Shown piece by piece: positions 1 to 5,098 of a DNA stretch of 5,098 bases (the stretch's first letter is position 1; the number at the start of each line of letters is the position of its first letter). Below the pieces are notes generated by a model that had not been told where the DNA came from, made no database searches, and worked only from the letters and a program-made list of their open reading frames with translations. Source of the stretch: Deltaproteobacteria bacterium (GTDB lineage Bacteria; Desulfobacterota; Syntrophia; Syntrophales; UBA2210); NCBI GenBank assembly GCA_016935935.1, contig JAFGPZ010000170.1, positions 1-5,098 of the forward strand, read 5' to 3'. The position numbers and the translations under genes were made by a program.

Positions 1-1295
1 AATGTCCCTCCTGCAATGAGTGGAACTCTTTCGTTGAAGAAAACATTGAAAGGATTGACTCGCACGGATCAGCGCTCATGAAATTGCATGAGAGTCCTCT
101 GCCCATCACATCCATCGAAGCAGACGAAACCGAAAGGCTTAAAATAGGCATACAGGAGATGGATCGAGTGCTGGGCGGGGGTATTGTCCGGGGATCAGCA
201 GTCCTCATCGGCGGTGATCCAGGGATCGGAAAGTCCACACTTCTCTTGCAAATCCTGCACAAACTCGCCGATAAAGGACACAGGGTTCTCTATATCTCGG
301 GTGAGGAATCATCGAAGCAGATCAAGCTCCGGGGTTTACGGATAGGAGCCTCGTCACAACACCTTTTCGTCCTTGTTGAGGTATCTCTGGAAAACATACT
401 GGGGCAGATCGCTGCGATCAAACCAGATGTCGTTGTAGTCGACTCAGTACAGGCAGTCTTTTCAGAAACCCTCTCGTCAGCCCCTGGAAGCGTGAGCCAG
501 GTTAGAGAGGCATCTGAAAAGCTGATAATCTTATCAAAGAAAAGCGGCATTCCCCTTTTCCTGATCGGACATGTCACAAAGGAAGGATCAATTGCAGGAC
601 CCAGAGTCCTTGAACATATGGTTGATACTGTACTCTATTTTGAGGGCGATTCGGGACACGCATTTCGAATCATTCGCAGCGTCAAGAACAGATACGGTCC
701 GACAAACGAAATAGGTGTTTTTGAGATGAGCGAAGGGGGCCTCGCCGAAGTATCCAACCCGTCTGCCCTTTTCCTGTCTGAAAGGCCTGAAAACTCCGCA
801 GGCTCCATCGTGGTACCAAGCATTGAGGGAACTCGGCCTATCCTCGTGGAAGTACAGTCTCTTGTTGCTGAAACTACTTTTGGCATTCCGAGAAGAACAA
901 CGATTGGAGTCGACCACAACAGGGTCTCTCTACTGGCTGCAGTTCTTGATAAGGTATGTGGTTTTCATTTCGGTAATCACGATATATTCATCAACGTAGC
1001 AGGCGGCGTGAAACTTGTGGAACCGGCAGTCGATCTGGGAATTATATCGTCAATGGTATCAAGCTTTCTCAACAGGATCATCGAATCAAAAACTGTGGTC
1101 TGTGGCGAGGTTGGGCTGACGGGAGAAGTTCGGGGCATCGGCCAGGTAGAATCAAGAATAAAAGAGGCCTTCCGCATGGGATTCGCCCGGTGTATAATAC
1201 CGAACGGTGTCGCATTTGATAACCTGTCCAAATCAAATATAGATGTGATAAGGATAAAAAATATACGAGAACTGACAGACCACCTCTTTGAATAA
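1..1295 (+). CDS. radA: DNA repair protein RadA (Sms), 5'-truncated by the window edge
   Basis: RadA is a cytoplasmic hexameric RecA-like ATPase that promotes branch migration and extension of recombination intermediates. The frame is open from base 3 and starts inside the N-terminal C4 zinc finger: the second CxxC pair (CPSC, bases 3-14) is followed by NEWNSFVEE, the standard RadA sequence. The ATG at 78 is therefore internal and not the start; the first CxxC pair and roughly 20 residues lie upstream. Visible in order are the Walker A motif GGDPGIGKST (210-239), a Walker B strand ending VVVVDS (about 429-446), the RadA-specific KNRxG motif as KNRYG (684-698), and a C-terminal Lon-protease-like domain containing LTGEVRGIGQVESRIKEA. 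The 430 visible codons plus the missing part fit the usual length of about 450. The gene ends with TAA and converges on dut, and no promoter is visible here. Identification is secure from motifs; the lost N-terminus is the only gap. Confidence 0.97.
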   Translation, partial: CPSCNEWNSFVEENIERIDSHGSALMKLHESPLPITSIEADETERLKIGIQEMDRVLGGGIVRGSAVLIGGDPGIGKSTLLLQILHKLADKGHRVLYISGEESSKQIKLRGLRIGASSQHLFVLVEVSLENILGQIAAIKPDVVVVDSVQAVFSETLSSAPGSVSQVREASEKLIILSKKSGIPLFLIGHVTKEGSIAGPRVLEHMVDTVLYFEGDSGHAFRIIRSVKNRYGPTNEIGVFEMSEGGLAEVSNPSALFLSERPENSAGSIVVPSIEGTRPILVEVQSLVAETTFGIPRRTTIGVDHNRVSLLAAVLDKVCGFHFGNHDIFINVAGGVKLVEPAVDLGIISSMVSSFLNRIIESKTVVCGEVGLTGEVRGIGQVESRIKEAFRMGFARCIIPNGVAFDNLSKSNIDVIRIKNIRELTDHLFE

Positions 1296-1373
1296 TATCG
1301 ACAGGCAATCCAGATTCTTCATTGATGCAGCGTAACCAAAGCAAATTGCAGTGGAATTTATCAGTCCTCCATC
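1296..1373. other. Convergent intergenic gap between radA and dut
   Basis: These 78 bases separate the two stop codons of convergent genes (TAA of radA, TGA of dut). I see no GC-rich stem followed by a T-run on either strand. The best dyad is a 5-base pair AAATT/AATTT around the 7-base loop GCAGTGG (near 1343-1359), too weak and AT-rich to call an intrinsic terminator. Either termination is Rho-dependent here or the two transcripts overlap at their 3' ends. Confidence 0.5.
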
Positions 1374-1820
1374 TCACCCGGTGTGACCAAATCCGCCACA
1401 AGCCCTGTCTGTTTTTTCTAAATCTTCCTCCAGGTTCCATGAAACTCGGCAGACTCGATTAACAATCATCTGGGCTATTCGATCGCCCCGGTGCACCATG
1501 AAAGGTTCGCTTCCATGATTAATAAGCACGATCTTCACCTCTCCACGATAGTCACTGTCTATTGTCCCAGGTGAGTTGAGAATCGTGACTCCATACTTGA
1601 CCGCAAGGCCGCTCCTCGGCCTGATTTCCGCTTCATATCCCTTCGGCAATCCCATCATAATTCCAGAAGGTATGAGCATTCTCTCGCCAGGCATAATCAC
1701 CTTTTCCCCCTTCACGGCGGCAAAGACATCCATACCTGACGAACCTTCTGTCATATAGCCTGGAAAGGATATATCGGCATTGCCCGGCAGCCTTTTAACG
1801 GACACCTTGATCTCTTCCAA
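1374..1820 (-). CDS. dut: Deoxyuridine 5'-triphosphate nucleotidohydrolase (dUTPase), TTG start
   Basis: The enzyme hydrolyses dUTP to dUMP and pyrophosphate, keeping uracil out of DNA and supplying dUMP for thymidylate synthesis; family members are homotrimers. All five trimeric-dUTPase motifs are present in the 148 residues: I, SSGMDVFAA (27-35); II, PRSGLA (68-73); III, GTIDSDYRGE (85-94), whose Asp88 matches the general-base aspartate; IV, RGDRIAQM (111-118); V, RACGGFGHTG (139-148), with Ala where the second residue is usually Gly. The chosen start is TTG at 1820, directly after the pnp TAG and in the same frame, so no upstream start is possible. It gives EEIKVSVKRLP, matching the family's first beta strand. 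An AAGGAG lies 12 bases upstream inside pnp. A GTG at 1805 is an alternative that would remove five residues; the ATG at residue 23 would remove the whole first strand and is unlikely. The gene is last in the rpsO-pnp-dut unit and probably translationally coupled to pnp. Confidence 0.95.
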   Translation of the reverse strand: MEEIKVSVKRLPGNADISFPGYMTEGSSGMDVFAAVKGEKVIMPGERMLIPSGIMMGLPKGYEAEIRPRSGLAVKYGVTILNSPGTIDSDYRGEVKIVLINHGSEPFMVHRGDRIAQMIVNRVCRVSWNLEEDLEKTDRACGGFGHTG

Positions 1821-3941
1821 CTACTTTTTCTGCTCCTTCAATGCATCCTTCCTGCTCAGCCGTATCTTTCCACCTCTATCGATTTCGATAACCTTTACGG
1901 AAACCTGATCACCTTCATTGATGACATCGGTCACCTTGTTGACTCTCTCATCGGCAAGCTGAGATATATGGACAAGGCCATCAGTCCCAGGAAGGATTTC
2001 CACAAAGGCGCCAAAGTCCACGACCTTTTTCACTGTACCAAGATAAATCTTTCCAACTTCCGGTTCCTCCGTGAGCCATTCAACCATGGCAATCGCCCTG
2101 GAAGATGCATCTGCATCACTGGAAGCTATGGTAACTGTGCCGTCGTCGTCGACATTTATCTCCACTCCCGTTTCACTGACAATTTGCCTGATATTCTTTC
2201 CACCTGAACCGATAACGTCTCTGATCTTCTCGGGTTTCACCCGTATTGTTGTAATCCTGGGGGCATATTTGGATAATTCTTTTCTTGGCTCAGACATGGC
2301 AGCCTTTAATTTTTCAATAATAAATAGCCTGCCTTCCCGCGCCTGATACAGGGCATCTCTCAATATGCCTTCAGTGATCCCGTTGATCTTGATATCCATC
2401 TGCAGGGATGTAATCCCTTTTTCCGTTCCACATACCTTGAAGTCCATATCCCCAGCATGATCTTCATCTCCAAGGATATCTGAAAGGATTACAACCTTAT
2501 CATCTTTTTTACACAACCCCATGGCAATACCTGCCACAATATCTCGAATCGGTACACCGGCATCCATCAGACAGAGGGAACCGGCACAGACCGTCGCCAT
2601 AGAAGATGAACCATTTGAGGAAAGTATTTCGGAAACAATCCTGATGGTGTATGGGAACTCTTCCTGCGAAGGCAATACGGGAAGCAATGCCCTCCTGGCA
2701 AGAGCGCCGTGACCGATCTCTCTTCTTCCGGGGCCTCTAAGGAACCGTGCCTCTCCCACACAGTAGGGCGGAAAATTGTAGTGGAGCATAAAGGATCTCA
2801 ACTCTTCACCACTTATGTAATCCAACCTTTGTTCATCATGAGAAGTTCCCAGTGTCAGTATAGCCAGTGACTGCGTTTCACCCCTGTTAAAGAGTGCCGA
2901 TCCATGAGTCCTGGGCAGAACACCCGTTTCCATACTTATTGGCCTGATTTCTGTAAAAGAACGGTTATCGATTCTTCTATCCTCCAGCAGTATCGTATCT
3001 CTCAGTATCTTTTTTTCGAGCTCTTCCAGAAGGGCTCCGACGTGGAAACTCTGACTCTCATTCTCTTGAGAAATCTCGTTTGCAACCCTTCGCCTGATCT
3101 CTCCAATAGCTAAGCTTCTTTCCTTTTTGACCGGAATGGCAAAGGCCTTGGTAAGATCTTCCGTGGCGGCTTCATACACTCTTTTGCGAAGCTCTTCGTC
3201 TATTTCCACCAGTTCGACCTCTCTTTTAACCTTGCCAATGTCTCCGCGCATCTCTTCCTGCAGCTCCATGACAGGTCTCATCGATTCCAGACCAAATTTG
3301 ATAGCCTCCACTATAACATCTTCCGCCGCCTCTTCTGCTCCACCTTCCATCATGATAAGATCTATTGTGAATCCACCTTGCGCTTTTTCATCTGGAACCT
3401 TCCGACCCACCAGGAAGATGTTTAAATCGCTCTTCTCCATGTCTTCCGATACGGGGTTACATACAAATTCCCCCTTTACCCTGCCAACTCGGACGCCTGC
3501 AATAGGTCCGTTAAAGGGGATGTCAGAGATGCTCAGGGCCGCTGAGGCTCCCAGCATTGCCGCAATGTCAGAACCATTCTCAGGATCGAAGGACAAAACC
3601 GTAGCGACGACCTGAGTTTCGTAGGAATATCCTTTGGGGAAAAGAGGTCTTATCGATCTGTCTATCAACCTGGACGTCAGTATCTCGTTTTCATTGGGAC
3701 GACCCTCTCGTTTAAAGAATCCCCCGGGAATCTTTCCCGCCGCCGAAGTCATTTCCTGATAATCAACGGTAAGGGGCATGAAGTCTACACCCTCCCGTTT
3801 GGTTGTCTGTGAAACGATGGTGACCAGAACTACAGTTTCACCATAGGTAACCATGACAGCACCATCTGCCTGGCCAGCCACATAATTGGTTTTCACGAAG
3901 ATATCTCGCCCCGCAAAATCCTTCTTGAATATTTCGCTCAT
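1821..3941 (-). CDS. pnp: Polyribonucleotide nucleotidyltransferase (PNPase)
   Basis: PNPase phosphorolyses RNA 3' to 5', releasing nucleoside diphosphates, and can add 3' tails in reverse; it is a ring-shaped trimer that often joins the RNA degradosome. The 706 residues are full length. Domain order is: first RNase PH domain (about 1-145, with AAGKIPGGFFKREGRP at 67-82 and LIDRSIRPLFP at 92-102); helical linker (about 146-320); second, catalytic RNase PH domain (about 325-545); KH domain (about 563-622, GSGG loop at 578-581); S1 domain (about 628-697). Active-site residues are intact by comparison with the E. coli enzyme: the phosphate-binding serines 445-447 in SNGSSSMA, and the metal ligands Asp494, Asp500 and Lys502 in GDEDHAGDMDFK. 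The ATG start at 3941 has AAGGAG and a nearer AAGG upstream. It sits 27 bases after rpsO and directly abuts dut, so the three are probably co-transcribed. That gap is too small for the RNase III-cleaved leader hairpin through which E. coli PNPase represses itself. Confidence 0.99.
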   Translation of the reverse strand: MSEIFKKDFAGRDIFVKTNYVAGQADGAVMVTYGETVVLVTIVSQTTKREGVDFMPLTVDYQEMTSAAGKIPGGFFKREGRPNENEILTSRLIDRSIRPLFPKGYSYETQVVATVLSFDPENGSDIAAMLGASAALSISDIPFNGPIAGVRVGRVKGEFVCNPVSEDMEKSDLNIFLVGRKVPDEKAQGGFTIDLIMMEGGAEEAAEDVIVEAIKFGLESMRPVMELQEEMRGDIGKVKREVELVEIDEELRKRVYEAATEDLTKAFAIPVKKERSLAIGEIRRRVANEISQENESQSFHVGALLEELEKKILRDTILLEDRRIDNRSFTEIRPISMETGVLPRTHGSALFNRGETQSLAILTLGTSHDEQRLDYISGEELRSFMLHYNFPPYCVGEARFLRGPGRREIGHGALARRALLPVLPSQEEFPYTIRIVSEILSSNGSSSMATVCAGSLCLMDAGVPIRDIVAGIAMGLCKKDDKVVILSDILGDEDHAGDMDFKVCGTEKGITSLQMDIKINGITEGILRDALYQAREGRLFIIEKLKAAMSEPRKELSKYAPRITTIRVKPEKIRDVIGSGGKNIRQIVSETGVEINVDDDGTVTIASSDADASSRAIAMVEWLTEEPEVGKIYLGTVKKVVDFGAFVEILPGTDGLVHISQLADERVNKVTDVINEGDQVSVKVIEIDRGGKIRLSRKDALKEQKK
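1833..1838 (-). promoter_or_regulatory. Ribosome binding site of dut, inside the end of pnp
   Basis: AAGGAG on the minus strand encodes Lys702-Glu703 of PNPase and lies 12 bases before the TTG at 1820. Its position within the upstream gene, with the pnp TAG next to the TTG, points to coupled termination and re-initiation. Confidence 0.6.
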
Positions 3942-3948
3942 AATTTTA

Positions 3949-3959
3949 CCTTACTCCTT
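3949..3959 (-). promoter_or_regulatory. Ribosome binding site of pnp (two overlapping candidates)
   Basis: On the minus strand AAGGAG (3959-3954) lies 12 bases before the pnp ATG, and a weaker AAGG (3952-3949) lies 7 bases before it. Both are inside the 27-base rpsO-pnp gap. The nearer one has the more usual spacing, the farther one the better match. Confidence 0.75.
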
Positions 3960-3968
3960 TTTATCGTA

Positions 3969-4235
3969 TTATCTTCTCAATCCAAGTCGTTTGATTATCT
4001 CCCTGTATCTCTCGATATCCTTCTTTTTGAGATAATCCAAGAGTCTGCGCCTCCGTCCTACCAGCTTAAGAAGCCCCCTACGAGAATGATGATCTTTTTT
4101 ATGAATCTTAAAATGATCCGTTAAATACTCTATTCTCGCACTTAGAAGAGCAACCTGTACCTCCGGAGAGCCCGTGTCACTCTCATGGGCTCGAAAGCTA
4201 CTAATTGCCTCTTTTTTCTTATCATCAGTTAACAC
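3969..4235 (-). CDS. rpsO: 30S ribosomal protein S15, GTG start
   Basis: S15 is a primary 16S rRNA-binding protein of the 30S platform and forms bridges to the 50S subunit. The 88-residue product has the usual length (E. coli is 89 with its Met) and follows the family closely: [12 protein letters not shown] (20-31), the rRNA-binding core [12 protein letters not shown] (45-56) with the conserved Asp-His-Ser at 48-51, the basic [10 protein letters not shown] (61-70) and a terminal RLGLRR. The start is GTG at 4235, since the family begins with MLT and no better start exists; the Shine-Dalgarno sequence GGGAGG lies 10 bases upstream. It is first in the unit with pnp and dut, just below a predicted promoter that would give a leader of only about 20 bases. 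truB ends 197 bases upstream of the GTG on the same strand, so read-through from the truB transcript is also possible because no strong terminator separates them. Confidence 0.99.
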   Translation of the reverse strand: MLTDDKKKEAISSFRAHESDTGSPEVQVALLSARIEYLTDHFKIHKKDHHSRRGLLKLVGRRRRLLDYLKKKDIERYREIIKRLGLRR

Positions 4236-4244
4236 AGTCTTAAA

Positions 4245-4253
4245 TCCTCCCTT
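4245..4253 (-). promoter_or_regulatory. Ribosome binding site of rpsO
   Basis: AAGGGAGGA on the minus strand contains GGGAGG, ending 10 bases before the GTG at 4235. It is the strongest Shine-Dalgarno sequence in the window and supports the non-ATG start. Confidence 0.8.
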
Positions 4254-4261
4254 ATGTCAAT

Positions 4262-4290
4262 GTTATATCTTTTTGTAACAACTATATCAA
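4262..4290 (-). promoter_or_regulatory. Predicted sigma70-type promoter for rpsO-pnp-dut
   Basis: On the minus strand, TTGATA (4290-4285) and TATAAC (4267-4262) each match the -35 and -10 consensus at five of six positions and are separated by exactly 17 bases. Transcription would begin near 4255, giving an rpsO leader of about 20 bases that contains little beyond the Shine-Dalgarno sequence. The surrounding AT-rich DNA raises the chance of a random match, but the spacing and position directly before the gene support it. Confidence 0.65.
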
Positions 4291-4301
4291 ATTACTGTTT
4301 T

Positions 4302-4323
4302 CGTTTTTGCATACAGGAAAACG
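4302..4323. repeat. Short inverted repeat upstream of the rpsO promoter
   Basis: CGTTTT (4302-4307) and AAAACG (4318-4323) form a perfect 6-base dyad around a 10-base centre. It lies 12 bases upstream of the -35 box, where an activator or repressor could bind. In DNA this AT-rich a dyad of this size may be chance, and it lacks the features of a terminator. Confidence 0.25.
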
Positions 4324-4436
4324 ATAACATCTACTCGCTAATACATAAACCTGAAAATTATAAAAAACATAAAATCAATAATTACATCACCGTAAAATCG
4401 ACCATCACTCCATTGCTGTCATGACTCATGGCACAA

Positions 4437-5098
4437 TCAGCAGTTAAAGACCCTCAAAATCTTCGCCACTTCCCCATCGTAACATGTCCGGTGCATCTCG
4501 TTGGAAGAAACGAGCATCCTGGCAATGGCTACGATGCGATTGTTCTCTGAAACAAATTTAACAACATCTCCCTTGACAAGATCCCCGGTATGATATCTCT
4601 TCAGCACATCTATTCCGGGTTGATATCCTTTTTTTATCTTATCTGCTACTTCCGCATCGATTGTAATAGAGCAAAAGTTAGGCAGCGCATCTGTTATTGG
4701 AAGAAGATTTGCTCTTATAATCCTCTCTTTTTCCTTTTTATCGAGCCCTTCGAGGATTATAGCCGATTCTTCCTTAAAATGCCCGCTTTTTATTCTCCTT
4801 AGTTTATAAAGGCAAGCTCCGCACCCTAATCTCTTACCGATATCAGAGCACAGAGAACGTATGTAGGTCCCCTTCGAGCAGGCTACGAAAAAGCTAACGT
4901 AGGGCAGATCGATTTCCTCTATTCTAATTCGGTATATATCAATTTTTCTGAGGGGAGGGGTAATATCAACTCCTTCTCTCGTCCACTTGTAAAGAGGTTT
5001 CCCCTTGAATTTAATAGCCGAATATCTGGGCACCCGCTGTTCAATAGTCCCGGTAAATGACTGGAAGGCTTCTTCTATCTCATCTGAGGTTACTCCGG
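4437..5098 (-). CDS. truB: tRNA pseudouridine-55 synthase TruB, 5'-truncated by the window edge
   Basis: TruB isomerises U55 in the T-loop of elongator tRNAs and acts as a tRNA folding chaperone. 219 codons are visible, and the frame is open to the right edge, reading GVTSDEIEEAFQSFTGTIEQ before VPRYSAIKFKG. The GTG at 5033 is therefore an internal valine and not the start. Recognisable elements are the YSAIKFKGKPLY segment, ACSKGTYIRSLCSDIGKRLG (about residues 72-91 of the visible part), the GCGACLYKLRR strand, and a C-terminal PUA-like RNA-binding region (about 136-219, with KGDVVKF and RIVAIARML). Compared with the usual length of about 300, some 80-90 N-terminal residues are missing, including the catalytic aspartate loop, so activity cannot be judged here. 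The gene ends with TGA at 4437. In most bacteria it follows infB and rbfA, which should lie beyond the right edge. Confidence 0.97.
   Translation of the reverse strand, partial: GVTSDEIEEAFQSFTGTIEQRVPRYSAIKFKGKPLYKWTREGVDITPPLRKIDIYRIRIEEIDLPYVSFFVACSKGTYIRSLCSDIGKRLGCGACLYKLRRIKSGHFKEESAIILEGLDKKEKERIIRANLLPITDALPNFCSITIDAEVADKIKKGYQPGIDVLKRYHTGDLVKGDVVKFVSENNRIVAIARMLVSSNEMHRTCYDGEVAKILRVFNC

Larger units (their letters stand above)
4236..4436. other. AT-rich spacer between truB and rpsO
   Basis: This 201-base gap is clearly more AT-rich than the flanking genes. Read on the minus strand it holds, from truB downward: a short non-conserved mini-ORF without a ribosome binding site, an isolated perfect TATAAT at 4362-4357 with no matching -35 box, a 6-base dyad at 4302-4323, and the promoter at 4290-4262 proposed for rpsO. 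No GC-rich terminator stem with a T-run is visible after truB; the only stem there is CCAT/ATGG, four base pairs. No tRNA or other structured RNA was recognised. Confidence 0.6.

Noticed and set aside
1078..1440. 120-codon open frame on the minus strand across the radA/dut gap
   Set aside because: Overlaps the dut 3' end in another frame and radA antisense; composition is unlike a protein and its first residues are a frame-shifted reading of the dUTPase C-terminus.
3127..3615. 162-codon open frame on the plus strand
   Set aside because: Lies wholly antisense to pnp; serine-rich low-complexity product typical of a shadow frame, with no recognisable domain.
4255..4260. Perfect TTGACA on the minus strand just before the rpsO ribosome binding site
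   Set aside because: A -10 box 17 bases on would fall at the rpsO start codon and reads CTGTGT, so it cannot serve as a promoter for rpsO.
4357..4362. Perfect TATAAT on the minus strand in the truB-rpsO spacer
   Set aside because: At 17-base spacing the -35 region reads GTAATT and there is no extended -10 TGn, so it is probably a chance match in AT-rich DNA; kept only as a note in the spacer entry.
4382..4429. 15-codon mini-ORF on the minus strand after truB (starts MSHDSNG)
   Set aside because: No Shine-Dalgarno sequence, very short, and no known counterpart; open frames of this size are expected by chance.
4382..4439. Possible terminator after truB
   Set aside because: Only a four-base CCAT/ATGG stem could be found, with a long loop and no adjacent T-run.
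4590..4802. 70-codon plus-strand open frame opposite truB
   Set aside because: Antisense to a well-conserved gene; its hydrophobic, Phe/Tyr-rich product reflects the complement of Lys/Glu/Ile-rich codons.

Overview
The window holds five conserved bacterial housekeeping genes. There are no mobile elements, CRISPR arrays, RNA genes or unrecognised coding regions that I can support. I looked for an undescribed system on both strands and did not find one. What is worth a second look is at the junctions between genes and in start-codon use.

Layout, left to right. (1) radA runs on the plus strand from the window edge to 1295. Its N-terminus is cut off: the frame is open to base 1 and still contains the second half of the RadA zinc finger. 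(2) A 78-base convergent gap (1296-1373) has no clear terminator. (3) On the minus strand, dut (1820 to 1374), pnp (3941 to 1821) and rpsO (4235 to 3969) form one tightly packed unit read rpsO > pnp > dut, with gaps of 27 and 0 bases. (4) An AT-rich 201-base spacer (4236-4436) carries a good sigma70-type promoter just ahead of rpsO. (5) truB is also on the minus strand, from the right window edge to 4437; its N-terminal catalytic part lies outside the window.

Organism: the order truB, rpsO, pnp is the widespread bacterial tail of the nusA-infB operon. A dut gene directly after pnp, with radA nearby, together with moderate GC and proteins close to proteobacterial or general bacterial consensus, suggests a Gram-negative anaerobe-type lineage such as Desulfobacterota (former Deltaproteobacteria). 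That placement is an inference and only moderately secure.

Function: TruB makes the T-loop pseudouridine in tRNA, S15 is a primary 16S rRNA binder in the 30S subunit, PNPase degrades mRNA from the 3' end, and dUTPase keeps uracil out of DNA. RadA, transcribed towards them, is a recombination helicase. The minus-strand set links translation, RNA turnover and nucleotide quality control. The three genes downstream of the promoter use GTG (rpsO), ATG (pnp) and probably TTG (dut), each with a Shine-Dalgarno sequence set rather far (10-12 bases) from its start.
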